The notes beneath the pieces are model-generated. The model made no database searches, was not told the DNA's origin, and saw nothing but the letters and a program-made list of their open reading frames with translations. The position numbers were made by a program, and so were the translations under genes. DNA of 47,316 bases from Vibrio hannami (GTDB lineage: Bacteria > Pseudomonadota > Gammaproteobacteria > Enterobacterales > Vibrionaceae), in the NCBI RefSeq assembly GCF_029589055.1, contig NZ_JARQZP010000010.1:1-47316 (forward strand), given 5' to 3'. Shown in pieces: positions 1-9,376 of this stretch. How positions within the stretch are numbered: the stretch's first letter is position 1; every line of letters starts with the position of its first letter.

Positions 1-54
1 AAACTGCCCCCTCACCTCGATCTCGCTTGTTTTCGTATAATCTACATTGCTCAT
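1..54 (-). CDS. N-terminal fragment of small helical protein, cut by window end
   Basis: Reading leftward from an ATG at 54, the frame gives MSNVDYTKTSEIEVRGQ and then runs off the left end. The right end of the window (47316-47105) holds a frame with no start that continues plausibly as ..YSQALAACQNTINDPDA. Joining the ends gives one protein of about 88 residues with a single 1-nt frame adjustment, in keeping with the indel rate elsewhere. It lies just downstream of the 705-69 gene. Its small size, charged helical character and the lack of any TerS next to TerL make a small terminase subunit possible, but I see no diagnostic motif. Confidence 0.5.
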   Translation of the reverse strand, partial: MSNVDYTKTSEIEVRGQF

Positions 55-68
55 GTTTTTGGCCTTAT

Positions 69-705
69 TTATTCATTCTGTTCATGTTTGTCGTTTTTGG
101 CGTGATCTTTGAATGGTTGCGGTTTGATGGTTTTGGCCCACCGCCTGGTCTTGCCGCCGTCATCCATGTTGAGTGCTTGGATGCCGTTGACGATGTTTTG
201 AGGGGAGAGGGCTGCGCCCTTTTCTCTTAGTATGTTCTCTATGAGTTGTTTGTCTTTGGGGTCTGTGTCTTTGAGGGTTCTTTTTGCGCAGCAGGAAGCA
301 TCGACGGCGAGGACATCCGCGAGGCGGCGCACGGTTGCGGGGTCTTCTGGGTTCTGGCGGTATCCCCGTGTTCGCACGCTGTGTCGCGCCTCGCATGCGC
401 CAGTTTTTGCAGCGCACGCCTTTGCGTGGTAGCGGTCCTACAAATGTGCATGTTTTGGACTTCGGCGCCCACCTGGTGGATTGATCAAGTCGCCGTTGCT
501 CTTTGCGTGAGGTTCTCGACTGTGCCGGAATGTTTGCGCTTGGGCGGCTTCGCCGCTGCCGTTGCTACTCTCTCTACGAATTCATCCCACGTGTTGGGGT
601 GCTTCGGTATGCCCTTATTGATGACATAGAAGCCGCGTCCGTCTGGTTTGCCTCTGATTTGGATGCCATGGCTTGGGCGTTTATCGCGCTCGATCGGTTA
701 CTCAA
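69..705 (-). CDS. Hypothetical protein, frameshifted
   Basis: I do not recognise this protein. The frame from about 690 to 500 reads ..GKPDGRGFYVINKGIPK.. with coherent composition, then meets a TGA. From about 430 a different frame continues with a Cys/His-rich stretch (HAKACAAKTGACEARH) and runs to a stop at 69 with a charged tail. At least two indels are therefore needed to restore one gene of about 210 residues. A TTG at 705 (reading MSNR) is a possible start, after which one shift reaches the main frame. The leftward promoter at 750-778 lies immediately upstream, so this is the first gene of the leftward transcript. Confidence 0.5.
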
Positions 706-749
706 AGAACTGCTTGAAATCGGCCCTATTTTTGTTGTTTGTTGCGTTT

Positions 750-794
750 ATTATCTATATAGGTGTTGACTTAGTAAATTTTCACACCTATTTA
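750..794. promoter_or_regulatory. Divergent sigma70-like promoters with operator palindrome
   Basis: Rightward promoter: TTGACT at 766-771, 17-nt spacer, TATTTA at 789-794. Leftward promoter on the complement: TTTACT (778-773), 17-nt spacer, GATAAT (755-750). A perfect 8-bp inverted repeat, ATAGGTGT (759-766) and ACACCTAT (784-791), brackets the rightward -35 and overlaps its -10, as expected for a repressor or activator site. The region divides the leftward gene(s) from the rightward small-gene cluster. The bound regulator is not known. Confidence 0.6.
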
Positions 795-915
795 TGGGGT
801 GTCGCCACTGAGGCGACCCGGACCCTGAAACCACGGAAATCACCGAGAGCGAGATGAACGCTCTAACCACCGCACGGGCTGTCTACGCGAGACATGGCGC
901 TGCGCATGGCTGCAC

Positions 916-1242
916 TTGTTGAGCAACATCCATTGCAAGGCGATGACGACGACAGCGACAAGGCCGAAGAAGCACGGCAAGCAATTCATGACGATCCCCT
1001 GTCCCTGCGTGGTGCGCTCGGGCTGGGCCAACCTTGGCTTGAAAAGCGAGATTGCCGAGTTCGAGATACTGCTGGCTGGGCCTGCTGCGCGTATCCCATT
1101 GGCAGCATTGATAGCTATGGCATGCGGGACAACGTGCAGCGGGTGCAGGGTGGGCGCCCTTGGACCTTCTTTCCTGCATCCTACCGGCGAGGACGAGGTG
1201 CTGAACCTCTATTGTGAGCAATTTTACATGGGGGAGATGTGA
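916..1242 (+). CDS. Uncertain hypothetical protein
   Basis: This is an open frame of 108 codons. Its second half (..KSEIAEFEILLAGPAARIPL.., then CGTTCSGCRVGA and GEDEVLNLYCEQFYMGEM) looks like real protein, with a CX3CX2C cysteine cluster. The first half is better in another frame (LVEQHPLQGDDDDSDKAEEA, starting near 908), so one indel near 1020 is likely. It is the first or second gene behind the rightward promoter at 766-794. Function unknown. Confidence 0.3.
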   Translation: MLSNIHCKAMTTTATRPKKHGKQFMTIPCPCVVRSGWANLGLKSEIAEFEILLAGPAARIPLAALIAMACGTTCSGCRVGALGPSFLHPTGEDEVLNLYCEQFYMGEM

Positions 1243-1245
1243 GCT

Positions 1246-1818
1246 ATGAGCATCTTTAAGCAAATCACCATTCTGATTTCAACCGCCCACTGAGCGAGCG
1301 CGCCAAATCGCGCCGCTGTGTGAAGCCTACAATAAGCCCGAGCGAAGCCGGCACGGGACGTGGCTTCTACATGGACAGTGATGACACGATAGGAGACGGC
1401 GTTTTCCTTGCGCGTGATCACTGGCTCGACGTGGGCCTACCAATATGGCGCCAATCAGTTTACGGCCATTGTGCTGCGCTTGCCGCGTGGAGCGGGGCTT
1501 TCTGAGTGGAGCATGGGCGCAGGCATGTATGCGAGTGTCGGATCCACAATTTACGAAACTGAAGGTTGCGCGATGTATGCAGCCGAACAGGAAGCCGAGA
1601 GCGCTTGTGTTGCGGAGGCTGAGTATCAGGAGGAATGGCAAGAGGCGCAGCGCGCGGCCGAACAAGTTGCGGACTTGTGGCGCGAGGCACGCGAACACAT
1701 TGCCAGCATCCGCTACTGTCGAGCGCCGATTGCGACCATGCGTCATGCCCGCATCGCGGCCGTGATCCAAACGCATTGGGCGACTTGCGCGAGGCACGCA
1801 GCGGGGCGCACGCCTTGA
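1246..1818 (+). CDS. Hypothetical protein, frameshifted
   Basis: The ATG at 1246 (MSIFKQIT) follows GGGGGAGATGTGAGCT. The product continues in a second frame (FNRPLSERAKSRR.., ..GRGFYMDSDDTIGDGVFLA) and then, from about 1430, in a third frame (YQYGANQFTAIVLRLPRGAG). It ends in a strongly helical, Glu/Ala-rich segment (AEQEAESACVAEAEYQEEW.., ..AAEQVADLWREAREHIASI). The stop at 1818 is the end of the open frame, and an indel near 1730 may move it. The protein would be about 190 residues. No known family was recognised; the C-terminal half is a likely coiled coil. Confidence 0.45.
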
Positions 1819-1853
1819 CGCGCAGGCGCGGCGAGCGCGAAGGGTTTTTCATT

Positions 1854-2022
1854 ATGACCTACACTTACGCCATGGGCTACAAGACACGCGAGGCTGCAGA
1901 ACTGGCCCTTATCGCAGCGCTTGAGGAAGCCAGATCGCTGGCAAACGGAAAAGGCCCGCGTGCGGATGTATCGCTCTGACATCCACAAAGCCTATCGCTA
2001 CCGCATCGAGCTGCGTCATTGA
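1854..2022 (+). CDS. Small hypothetical protein
   Basis: ATG at 1854 with a GAAGGG about 8 nt upstream. The protein starts MTYTYAMGYKTREAAELALI and, after one frame change near 1945, ends ..RMYRSDIHKAYRYRIELRH with stop at 2020-2022. It is about 55 residues, amphipathic, and basic at the C terminus. It belongs to the rightward run of small genes at 0.9-3.2 kb. Function unknown. Confidence 0.5.
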
Positions 2023-2089
2023 CCTACCTAGCGTCCCGCCATGCGCGAGGCGTCACTGTGGTAAATCCATGACAGCAAAAGGAAAGATC

Positions 2090-2314
2090 ATGAACCGTAA
2101 TTACAGACACCAGACGTTGCATCCGAATGGGCTGACGGCGCGTACCGACATGGTGGTAGCTGTGGCAATCCACGCGATTGCTGATGGAAAACGCACTGCG
2201 GAACAGATTTGGGAGGCTCCGACCGCAAATGAGTGGGACCATGTATGTATGGCCGTTGAGGAATACATAAGGCACGGCGATTTTGATGCTGATGAGCGGT
2301 TATTGCTGGGGTGA
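2090..2314 (+). CDS. Small hypothetical protein
   Basis: An intact 74-residue frame. I chose ATG 2090 (MNRNYRHQTLHPNGL) over ATG 2069 because AAAAGGAAAG sits directly before it. The chain reads ..VAVAIHAIADGKRTAEQIWEAP.. and ends ..GDFDADERLLLG. It has a mixed helical composition and no recognisable domain. Its stop overlaps the GTG start of the next gene (GGTGA), so the two are probably translationally coupled. Confidence 0.6.
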   Translation: MNRNYRHQTLHPNGLTARTDMVVAVAIHAIADGKRTAEQIWEAPTANEWDHVCMAVEEYIRHGDFDADERLLLG

Positions 2315-2518
2315 AACAATCCCTGACCGCCAATGACATACCCACAGACACGGCGCCGATGGGCTTCTCAGAGCGTCGCACCGGGCGCGGAGGCTCTACC
2401 TGCCCGAGACGCAGCTCGCCCCTCACGCATGACGAGAGCGAGCGAGAAGCCCCGAAAACCCGCTGACCTTGGCCTGTTCGACGAAGCGGGCCGGGCGCGA
2501 ATCGATATGTTTGAATGA
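2311..2518 (+). CDS. Small hypothetical protein, frameshifted
   Basis: A GTG start at 2311 overlaps the preceding stop. The protein begins VKQSLTANDIPTDTAPMGFS, is hydrophilic and Ser/Arg-rich, and meets a stop at 2464-2466. A neighbouring frame carries on with KPADLGLFDEAGRARIDMFE to a stop at 2518, and that stop overlaps the next ATG. One indel near 2455 would make a protein of about 68 residues. Function unknown. Confidence 0.45.
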
Positions 2519-2529
2519 AAGGAAGCACT

Positions 2530-2766
2530 ATGGATATCGGACTATACTTTGTTGGTAAACTCAAAAGCTGGCAGCGCCTGACGTGCAAAGCTGGCACGGC
2601 TCACAGTTGGCACGCGTGGGCGCGTGGCTCTACCCATTTTTACGATCTGCCCGACAGCACAACCCTTGAGGAGTTTAAGATCGCGGCGGAAGTGGCTTGG
2701 GGTGAAGATTGCGACTATGCCGAGATTTGGGGGGGTGGCGGCTATGCTCGCGTAGTTTTTTTCTGA
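2530..2766 (+). CDS. Small hypothetical protein
   Basis: An intact frame. ATG 2530 (MDIGLYFVGKLKSWQRLTC) has AAAGGAAG just upstream and is preferred to the in-frame ATG at 2515 that overlaps the previous stop. The 78-residue product ends in a Gly-rich, aromatic tail (..EIWGGGGYARVVFF). No family recognised. It sits mid-way in the rightward small-gene run. Confidence 0.6.
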   Translation: MDIGLYFVGKLKSWQRLTCKAGTAHSWHAWARGSTHFYDLPDSTTLEEFKIAAEVAWGEDCDYAEIWGGGGYARVVFF

Positions 2767-2865
2767 AAGGATGCCCCGCGCCTCCCCATGAGGGGCCAAA
2801 GCCGGCGCGGGGCTGGCCAAAGGAGGCCGGAGCCACACCCTAACCCGATTGAAAGGATCTCCGCA

Positions 2866-3174
2866 ATGCTGGACGCTGAGCAACTGGACGCCATGACGCC
2901 CCACGAGCGTTGGCGCATCTACGACGGGCTGGCCCAAGGGAAGCTGGCACACCACGCGCTACAAAGTCGAGGTGGCCAAGGCGTTTGGATACACGCGCCC
3001 CACCATGGTCCTGCAGCTAATGGCAGGACAAGCCCGGAGCGCATTCCTTTTGCCGTGATTGCGTGCCTTCGCCGACTTGGGCTTGGATTGACCAACTTGA
3101 GGAGGTAGCCGAAAGTCTACGGCGCCGCGGCGACCCACGCCACCAACATCGCGGACAAAATCACCCCTCCATAA
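2866..3174 (+). CDS. Cro/HTH-type DNA-binding protein, frameshifted
   Basis: ATG 2866 is preceded by GAAAGGATCT. The protein starts MLDAEQLDAMTPHERWRIYD and, after frame changes near 2960, 3020 and 3090, gives RYKVEVAKAFGYTRPTMVLQ (an HTH-like helix pair), ERIPFAVIACLRRLG, LDQLEEVAESLRRRG and ATNIADKITPP, with stop at 3172-3174. The order resembles small phage HTH proteins of about 100 residues in which an RYKxEVAKAxGYTRxT helix is followed by a short C-terminal helix. As the last gene before a terminator it may regulate this transcript or the operator at 759-791; that is inference. Confidence 0.5.
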
Positions 3175-3210
3175 TCGCCCGATCTCAGCTTAACGGCGGC
3201 AAATCAAACT

Positions 3211-3236
3211 CCGGTCCAGTTTTGGGCCGGTTTTTT
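3211..3236 (+). terminator. Rho-independent terminator
   Basis: CCGGTCC (3211-3217), loop AGTTTT, GGGCCGG (3224-3230, one G.U pair), then six T. It lies right after the HTH gene and before the fibre-like region, so it should end or attenuate the rightward transcript that starts at about 800. Confidence 0.75.
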
Positions 3237-3239
3237 ATG

Positions 3240-6018
<2,779 letters not shown>

Positions 6019-6023
6019 GAGAC

Positions 6024-6064
6024 AGCTCCACCGTGGAGCTATAGGCGGGATTGAAGACCCCGCC
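6024..6064. terminator. Two hairpins between convergent gene blocks
   Basis: AGCTCCAC-C-GTGGAGCT (6024-6040) and GGCGGG/CCCGCC (6044-6049 and 6059-6064) lie between the stop of the rightward fibre-like region (6018) and the stop of the leftward gene ending at 6089. Neither has a clear T tract. The position between converging genes supports a terminator role, at modest confidence. Confidence 0.4.
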
Positions 6065-6088
6065 GAAAGGGCGCGCTATGCGGTCCTC

Positions 6089-6400
6089 CTAGGAATCCTC
6101 TCCGCTCTCTTGTGGGCTTGAGATGTTCCGTCCCCCGCGCCCCACAAGCGTCTCGATTGGCGTCAGGGGGCTTTTGCGTTTGGGGGTAGACCGTAAACGA
6201 TATTCCTTCTCCCTCATGGCGAGCTTCAGCATATCGCGCTGGCTCATTTCCGGGATCAAGGTCTCGCGCCGGGCAGTGAAAGGGGCCTTCGGTGGAAGTG
6301 CGATGCGCGCTGGCGCTCGTTTTGTCGAGCATGACCATGGCAGTGTCCGCTCCGGCGCAGCGCAGCCCGCGCAAAGTCTCACCGCTTCTGCGTCAGTCAT
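6089..6400 (-). CDS. Hypothetical basic protein with N-terminal Cys pair
   Basis: A 103-residue frame starting at ATG 6400 with a strong GGAGTGAAAGG site. It begins MTDAEAVRLCAGCAAPERTL (CX2C), is followed by a basic linker and a helical SQRDMLKLAMREKEYR segment, and ends Ser/Gly-rich. It is the last gene of the long leftward replication operon. A frame change in the last third is possible because another frame is also open there. Function unknown. Confidence 0.45.
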   Translation of the reverse strand: MTDAEAVRLCAGCAAPERTLPWSCSTKRAPARIALPPKAPFTARRETLIPEMSQRDMLKLAMREKEYRLRSTPKRKSPLTPIETLVGRGGRNISSPQESGEDS

Positions 6401-6404
6401 CCTT

Positions 6405-6606
6405 TCACTCCTCTCTCGGCAGTTCGGCCCACATACCAAAGGCAAGGGCTGTGGTGGGTGCGGACGGGCCGCGCATATAGCAGCCGTCGCATATTGCTCG
6501 GCGCTCGCAGATGCCCTTCGCGGCCCGTTCCATATCGTCTCCACGTGCAGAAAATCAGACACGCGGCACGCAGGGGAACAGGTTCAGCCTTGGTGGCGTC
6601 AGTCAT
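6405..6606 (-). CDS. Small Cys-rich (zinc-type) protein, frameshifted
   Basis: ATG 6606 (MTDATKAEPVPLRAACL) overlaps the stop of the upstream gene (ATGA). A shift at a TTTT run near 6550 joins it to ERAAKGICERRAICDGCYMR (CX5CX2C) and a C-terminal FGMWAELPREE, with stop at 6405-6407. If unshifted, the second part could be its own 42-residue protein from ATG 6533, which has GGAG upstream. Zinc binding is inferred from the cysteine pattern only. Confidence 0.45.
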
Positions 6607-6776
6607 GTGTCGGGGCTTTCGGTGGTCGCATTGGCTGCAAGTATCTCTCGATAAACATCACCAACAGCGTCCAGAGCATTTTTGCACTGGAAGCATCCGA
6701 AACAAACAGGCCTGTGAACATCAGGGCTTGTTAGGTGGTAAAGCCCACTTGCGCTTTGTTCTATCTGTATGTCCAT
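6603..6776 (-). CDS. Small CX2C..C protein
   Basis: An intact 57-residue frame from ATG 6776 with GAGG upstream. It reads MDIQIEQSASGLYHLTSPDV, then VCFGCFQCKNALDAVGDVYR, and ends ..TTESPDT. The CFGCFQC motif suggests metal binding. Its stop overlaps the next start (ATGA), so it is part of a coupled leftward string of small genes. Function unknown. Confidence 0.55.
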   Translation of the reverse strand: MDIQIEQSASGLYHLTSPDVHRPVCFGCFQCKNALDAVGDVYREILAANATTESPDT

Positions 6777-6790
6777 CCTCTCATTCCTCT

Positions 6791-7138
6791 CTACAAAGTG
6801 CGCCTTGGCGCGGGGTGGTTCTCAAACTTCGTCGCTATCGTCATCGTCGCCAAACGCCATGAGGGCCAGCAAAGCCCAGACTCATTGATAATCGGGGTGC
6901 TTCTCCCCCTACCGATACAATCGGTAATACCGATTGTATCTTTTTCATCGTCGTCATCGCCAAACGCCATGAGGGCCAGCCCGGAGGCCATGCCGCCGAC
7001 GACTGCCCACGGCGCTGCGCTCCAAGCGGGAGGCCAAAAGAACGACAGGGGCAGAAGGATAGCAACGCAGACAGCCACTCCCACAAGCGCGCCAAGGCCA
7101 ATGTGTATGGCGATTTCCAGCCAATCTATCTTTTTCAT
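6791..7138 (-). CDS. Two-helix membrane protein with acidic tail
   Basis: ATG 7138 (MKKIDWLEIAIHIGLGALVG) with AAAAAGGAA upstream is preferred to an in-frame ATG at 7231. Two hydrophobic helices (about residues 8-32 and 42-58) are followed by LMAFGDDDDEK. The 3' end has been altered: a second, out-of-frame copy of the LALMAFGDDDD coding segment lies downstream behind a palindromic insert (6871-6956) and would end ..DDDDSDEV, so the present C terminus beyond DDDDEK is probably not ancestral. It may be a membrane accessory protein; no family recognised. Confidence 0.5.
   Translation of the reverse strand: MKKIDWLEIAIHIGLGALVGVAVCVAILLPLSFFWPPAWSAAPWAVVGGMASGLALMAFGDDDDEKDTIGITDCIGRGRSTPIINESGLCWPSWRLATMTIATKFENHPAPRRTL
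6847..6980. repeat. 24-bp direct repeats flanking a hairpin insert
   Basis: An identical 24-bp sequence containing AAACGCCATGAGGGCCAGC occurs at 6847-6870 and 6957-6980. The 86 bp between them hold GGGG/CCCC and a 27-nt perfect palindrome. Both copies encode the same LALMAFGD peptide on the minus strand, so the second copy duplicates the end of the membrane-protein gene. Confidence 0.75.
6914..6945 (+). terminator. Perfect 13-bp palindrome with T tract
   Basis: GATACAATCGGTA (6914-6926), A, TACCGATTGTATC (6928-6940), then TTTTT. As a plus-strand transcript this is a strong intrinsic terminator. It lies antisense within the leftward operon, about 0.9 kb beyond the end of the rightward fibre-like region, so it could stop read-through. 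It could equally be a protein-binding palindrome. Confidence 0.65.
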
Positions 7139-7221
7139 GTGTCGGTTCCTTTTTGGGCTTTGATGTGTTGCGGGGTGCATTGGGAGATTTGCCGGTTTGC
7201 GCAGCGCGTTGGCGCCAAAAA

Positions 7222-7429
7222 TCACTTCCATCCTTTAGCAATCAGATACGATTTTAGCTTTCGGATTTGAATGCCGAGCGGGCGGCAGTGCGGCTTTCGT
7301 TCAAGTTCTTCAAGGTTTGAGCGCTCCTCTGCGCAGATCACGGTTAGCCTTGACCGCATTGGCCGCAGCCTCCATACGCGTTTTGATCCGCTTTGCTTCA
7401 TTGCAGTGTTCGCGCGCAGGGGCTTCCAT
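7222..7429 (-). CDS. Small basic hypothetical protein, frameshifted
   Basis: ATG 7429 overlaps the dnaB stop (TGATG). MEAPAREHCNEAKRIKTRME leads to a frame change near 7330 and then ERSNLEELERKPHCRPLGI and KLKSYLIAKGWK, with stop at 7222. The result is about 69 residues, helical and basic. Tight coupling to dnaB suggests a replication accessory role, but nothing in the sequence proves it. Confidence 0.5.
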
Positions 7430-8800
7430 CAAAACAGGTCTCCCGTTGTCTCGATGTCCCAAAACCGATTGGTGGCCATGTCGCACCCCACAGTGATGGT
7501 TTTGATTTCACCCATGCGTGCCTTGGCTATGATGATCTCCATTTTGCCCTTGGACAGTCGCCACTCCTCCTCGAAATCGACCCGATCCTCTGTCTTTGCG
7601 GGGGGCTGAGTCTCGCCGCAAAGAATACTCATGGCGGTAAACAAAAGCACGTTGTCGGGGGCGTTTTCGAGATCCCCTGATCCGCGCAGATCGGACAGCA
7701 TGGGCCGGGCGTTTTCACGCTCCATAACTTTCCGGTCAATCTGAGCCAGTGCCAACACATGCACATCAAGCATTTTGGCCAACTGCTTGAGGTCATTAGC
7801 CACTTTTGAAAGCACCTCAAATTGCTTGCCTTGATCGTTGATCAGCTGGATGTAGTCCACCACCAGCATGGATAGAGGGTGATCAGTGCCTTCCCACTTT
7901 GCCTTGAGCTTTTTGGCTTCGGAAATGATTGCCGGCATGTCGTCCACACGTGGCGAAAATATCTCGATTGGTAGCGATTGCTGCGCCTTGGCGGTTTCAA
8001 TCATCTGGCGCGTGAGGTTTTCCGACATCTTTCGCTCAAAAGCCTTGTAGGGGATCTGGCTTTCGATGCTATTGATCCGCGCGGCAAGGTCGCGCTCGGG
8101 CATTTCACGGGATACAAAGCCCACGCCATAGCCAGCCTTGGCGGCTGCGTAAGTCATGTGCAGGGCCTTGGCCGTCTTGCCCATAGATGTGCCTCCGGCG
8201 AGGATCGTATAGCGCTGCTTTCGCAAGCTCAGCACTTCGTCCAACGTGGCAAGGCCGGATGGTATGGCGGGCATGTTGCCGTCATTCACCTCCAGTTGCT
8301 CTCGCACAACGCTGGCATGGGCAGCGAGGAGCGACATGCTGCGCGGCTCGTCGGTTGGCTCCTGTTCATGCACGAACATCTCCAAGCCAGACACCACGTC
8401 ATCAACGGGGCGATCGGTTTGAATGCCGATATTGCCTCGCGGCACACAGCCAGCACATCACGGCGCCGAGCCATTTCCACGATGACCTTCGCGTAGTCTC
8501 GCACGGCGAAGGCTGAGATCGAGGACCCTGCCAAGTGCAAGATACTGAGCGCCCCGGCTCTTTCAGCCCTTCGTCATGGTCCAGCACCGTCTTAAGCGTC
8601 ACAGGTGATGCGATGCGATCCGCGTTTACCCGGTCTAAAATGGCGGCATACACACGGGCATGCACAGGATCGTAAAAATGCGCTTGCGTCAGGATCCCTG
8701 TGACCTTGTGGATCAGGTTATTGTCGCACATGAGAGACCCTTCGAGAAGCTGTTGCTCGGCCTCAATGTTGCTTGGGGCGATGTCTGACTGCGCGTTCAT
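7429..8800 (-). CDS. dnaB: Replicative DNA helicase DnaB
   Basis: About 457 codons from ATG 8800 (MNAQSDIAPSNIEAEQQLLE), the typical DnaB length. The N-terminal helical domain covers about residues 1-110. The RecA-like domain has Walker A GGTSMGKTAK near 8190, Walker B LVVDYIQLI, the LALAQIDRKVMER segment, and LRGSGDLENAPDNVLLF. Hexameric DnaB unwinds DNA 5'-3' at the phage fork. Frame changes near 8540 and 8410 split the gene; both halves match the family, so they look like single-base indels. The start overlaps the stop of the upstream HTH gene and the stop overlaps the downstream ATG, marking a compact operon. A partner loader was not identified; the small HTH proteins upstream are candidates. 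Confidence 0.92.
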
Positions 8801-9084
8801 TTTTGCCGCACCTTTGCTATGTCTTGAGCCAGTGTGTCGCGGCGCAGATCAAGCCGGAGCATGATTTCCTTGAACGAAAGCCCTTGGTCCAGCAACTCGC
8901 CCACCTTTGCGCGCCGGGCAGCCGCAACCCTTTGAGCAATGGCGTTGCCGCGGCGATGAAACTGTGCCGTTTTGCCGTTGCGGATCAAACTTTCGCCCTT
9001 CCAGTCATCGCTCGTGTCCACATCGGGCGCGGGCAAGGGGCGCATCACAGGTGGGCGCCCAAGGATGTCGGCTTCTGTGGTCAT
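8797..9084 (-). CDS. Small HTH protein upstream of dnaB
   Basis: An intact 95-residue frame (MTTEADILGRPPVMRPLPAP..) with a disordered N terminus and a C-terminal helix pair (AKVGELLDQGLSFKEIMLRL, then DLRRDTLAQDIAKVRQK) of helix-turn-helix type. Its stop overlaps the dnaB ATG. It may be a DNA-binding replication accessory protein or helicase loader; this is inferred from position. Confidence 0.6.
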   Translation of the reverse strand: MTTEADILGRPPVMRPLPAPDVDTSDDWKGESLIRNGKTAQFHRRGNAIAQRVAAARRAKVGELLDQGLSFKEIMLRLDLRRDTLAQDIAKVRQK

Positions 9085-9376
9085 TGACGCTCCCTTTCCG
9101 CTTTATCTTCCCGATTGTTGTGCGATTGACGCCGTAATCAGCAGCAATTGCGGCGCACGTTCTTGGGTCTTGCTTTATGCGCGCAATCTCCGATTGGTCG
9201 ATCTTTCTAGCCTGCCACCCATTTGGCAATTTCTTAAACTTAAAGCCTAAGCGTTGCTCCGCTTTGGCACACGCCATGCGGGAAACGCCAAGTCGCTTAG
9301 CAGCCTCTCGGCGCGTCAAGTGCTGCAAAGATCTGTAGGCTTCGTCCGGGATGCGTTTTTTATATTTTGTGGTCAT
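9005..9376 (-). CDS. HTH DNA-binding protein
   Basis: Starts at ATG 9376 (MTTKYKKRIPDEAYRSLQHL). Two HTH-like units are visible: RREAAKRLGVSRMACAKAEQ (about residues 23-42) and CAAIAADYGVNRTTIGKIKR (about 73-92), like a resolvase or HNH-associated recognition helix. The open frame runs 80 bp into the next gene; the natural end is probably at about 9084-9090, with an indel hiding the stop. It follows the methyltransferase with overlapping start and stop. Confidence 0.6.
   Translation of the reverse strand: MTTKYKKRIPDEAYRSLQHLTRREAAKRLGVSRMACAKAEQRLGFKFKKLPNGWQARKIDQSEIARIKQDPRTCAAIAADYGVNRTTIGKIKRKGSVNDHRSRHPWAPTCDAPLARARCGHER

Noticed and set aside
883..1263. A 126-codon minus-strand frame
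   Set aside because: It is antisense to the rightward small genes, rich in Arg/His/Cys in the manner of a shadow frame, and has no plausible start site.
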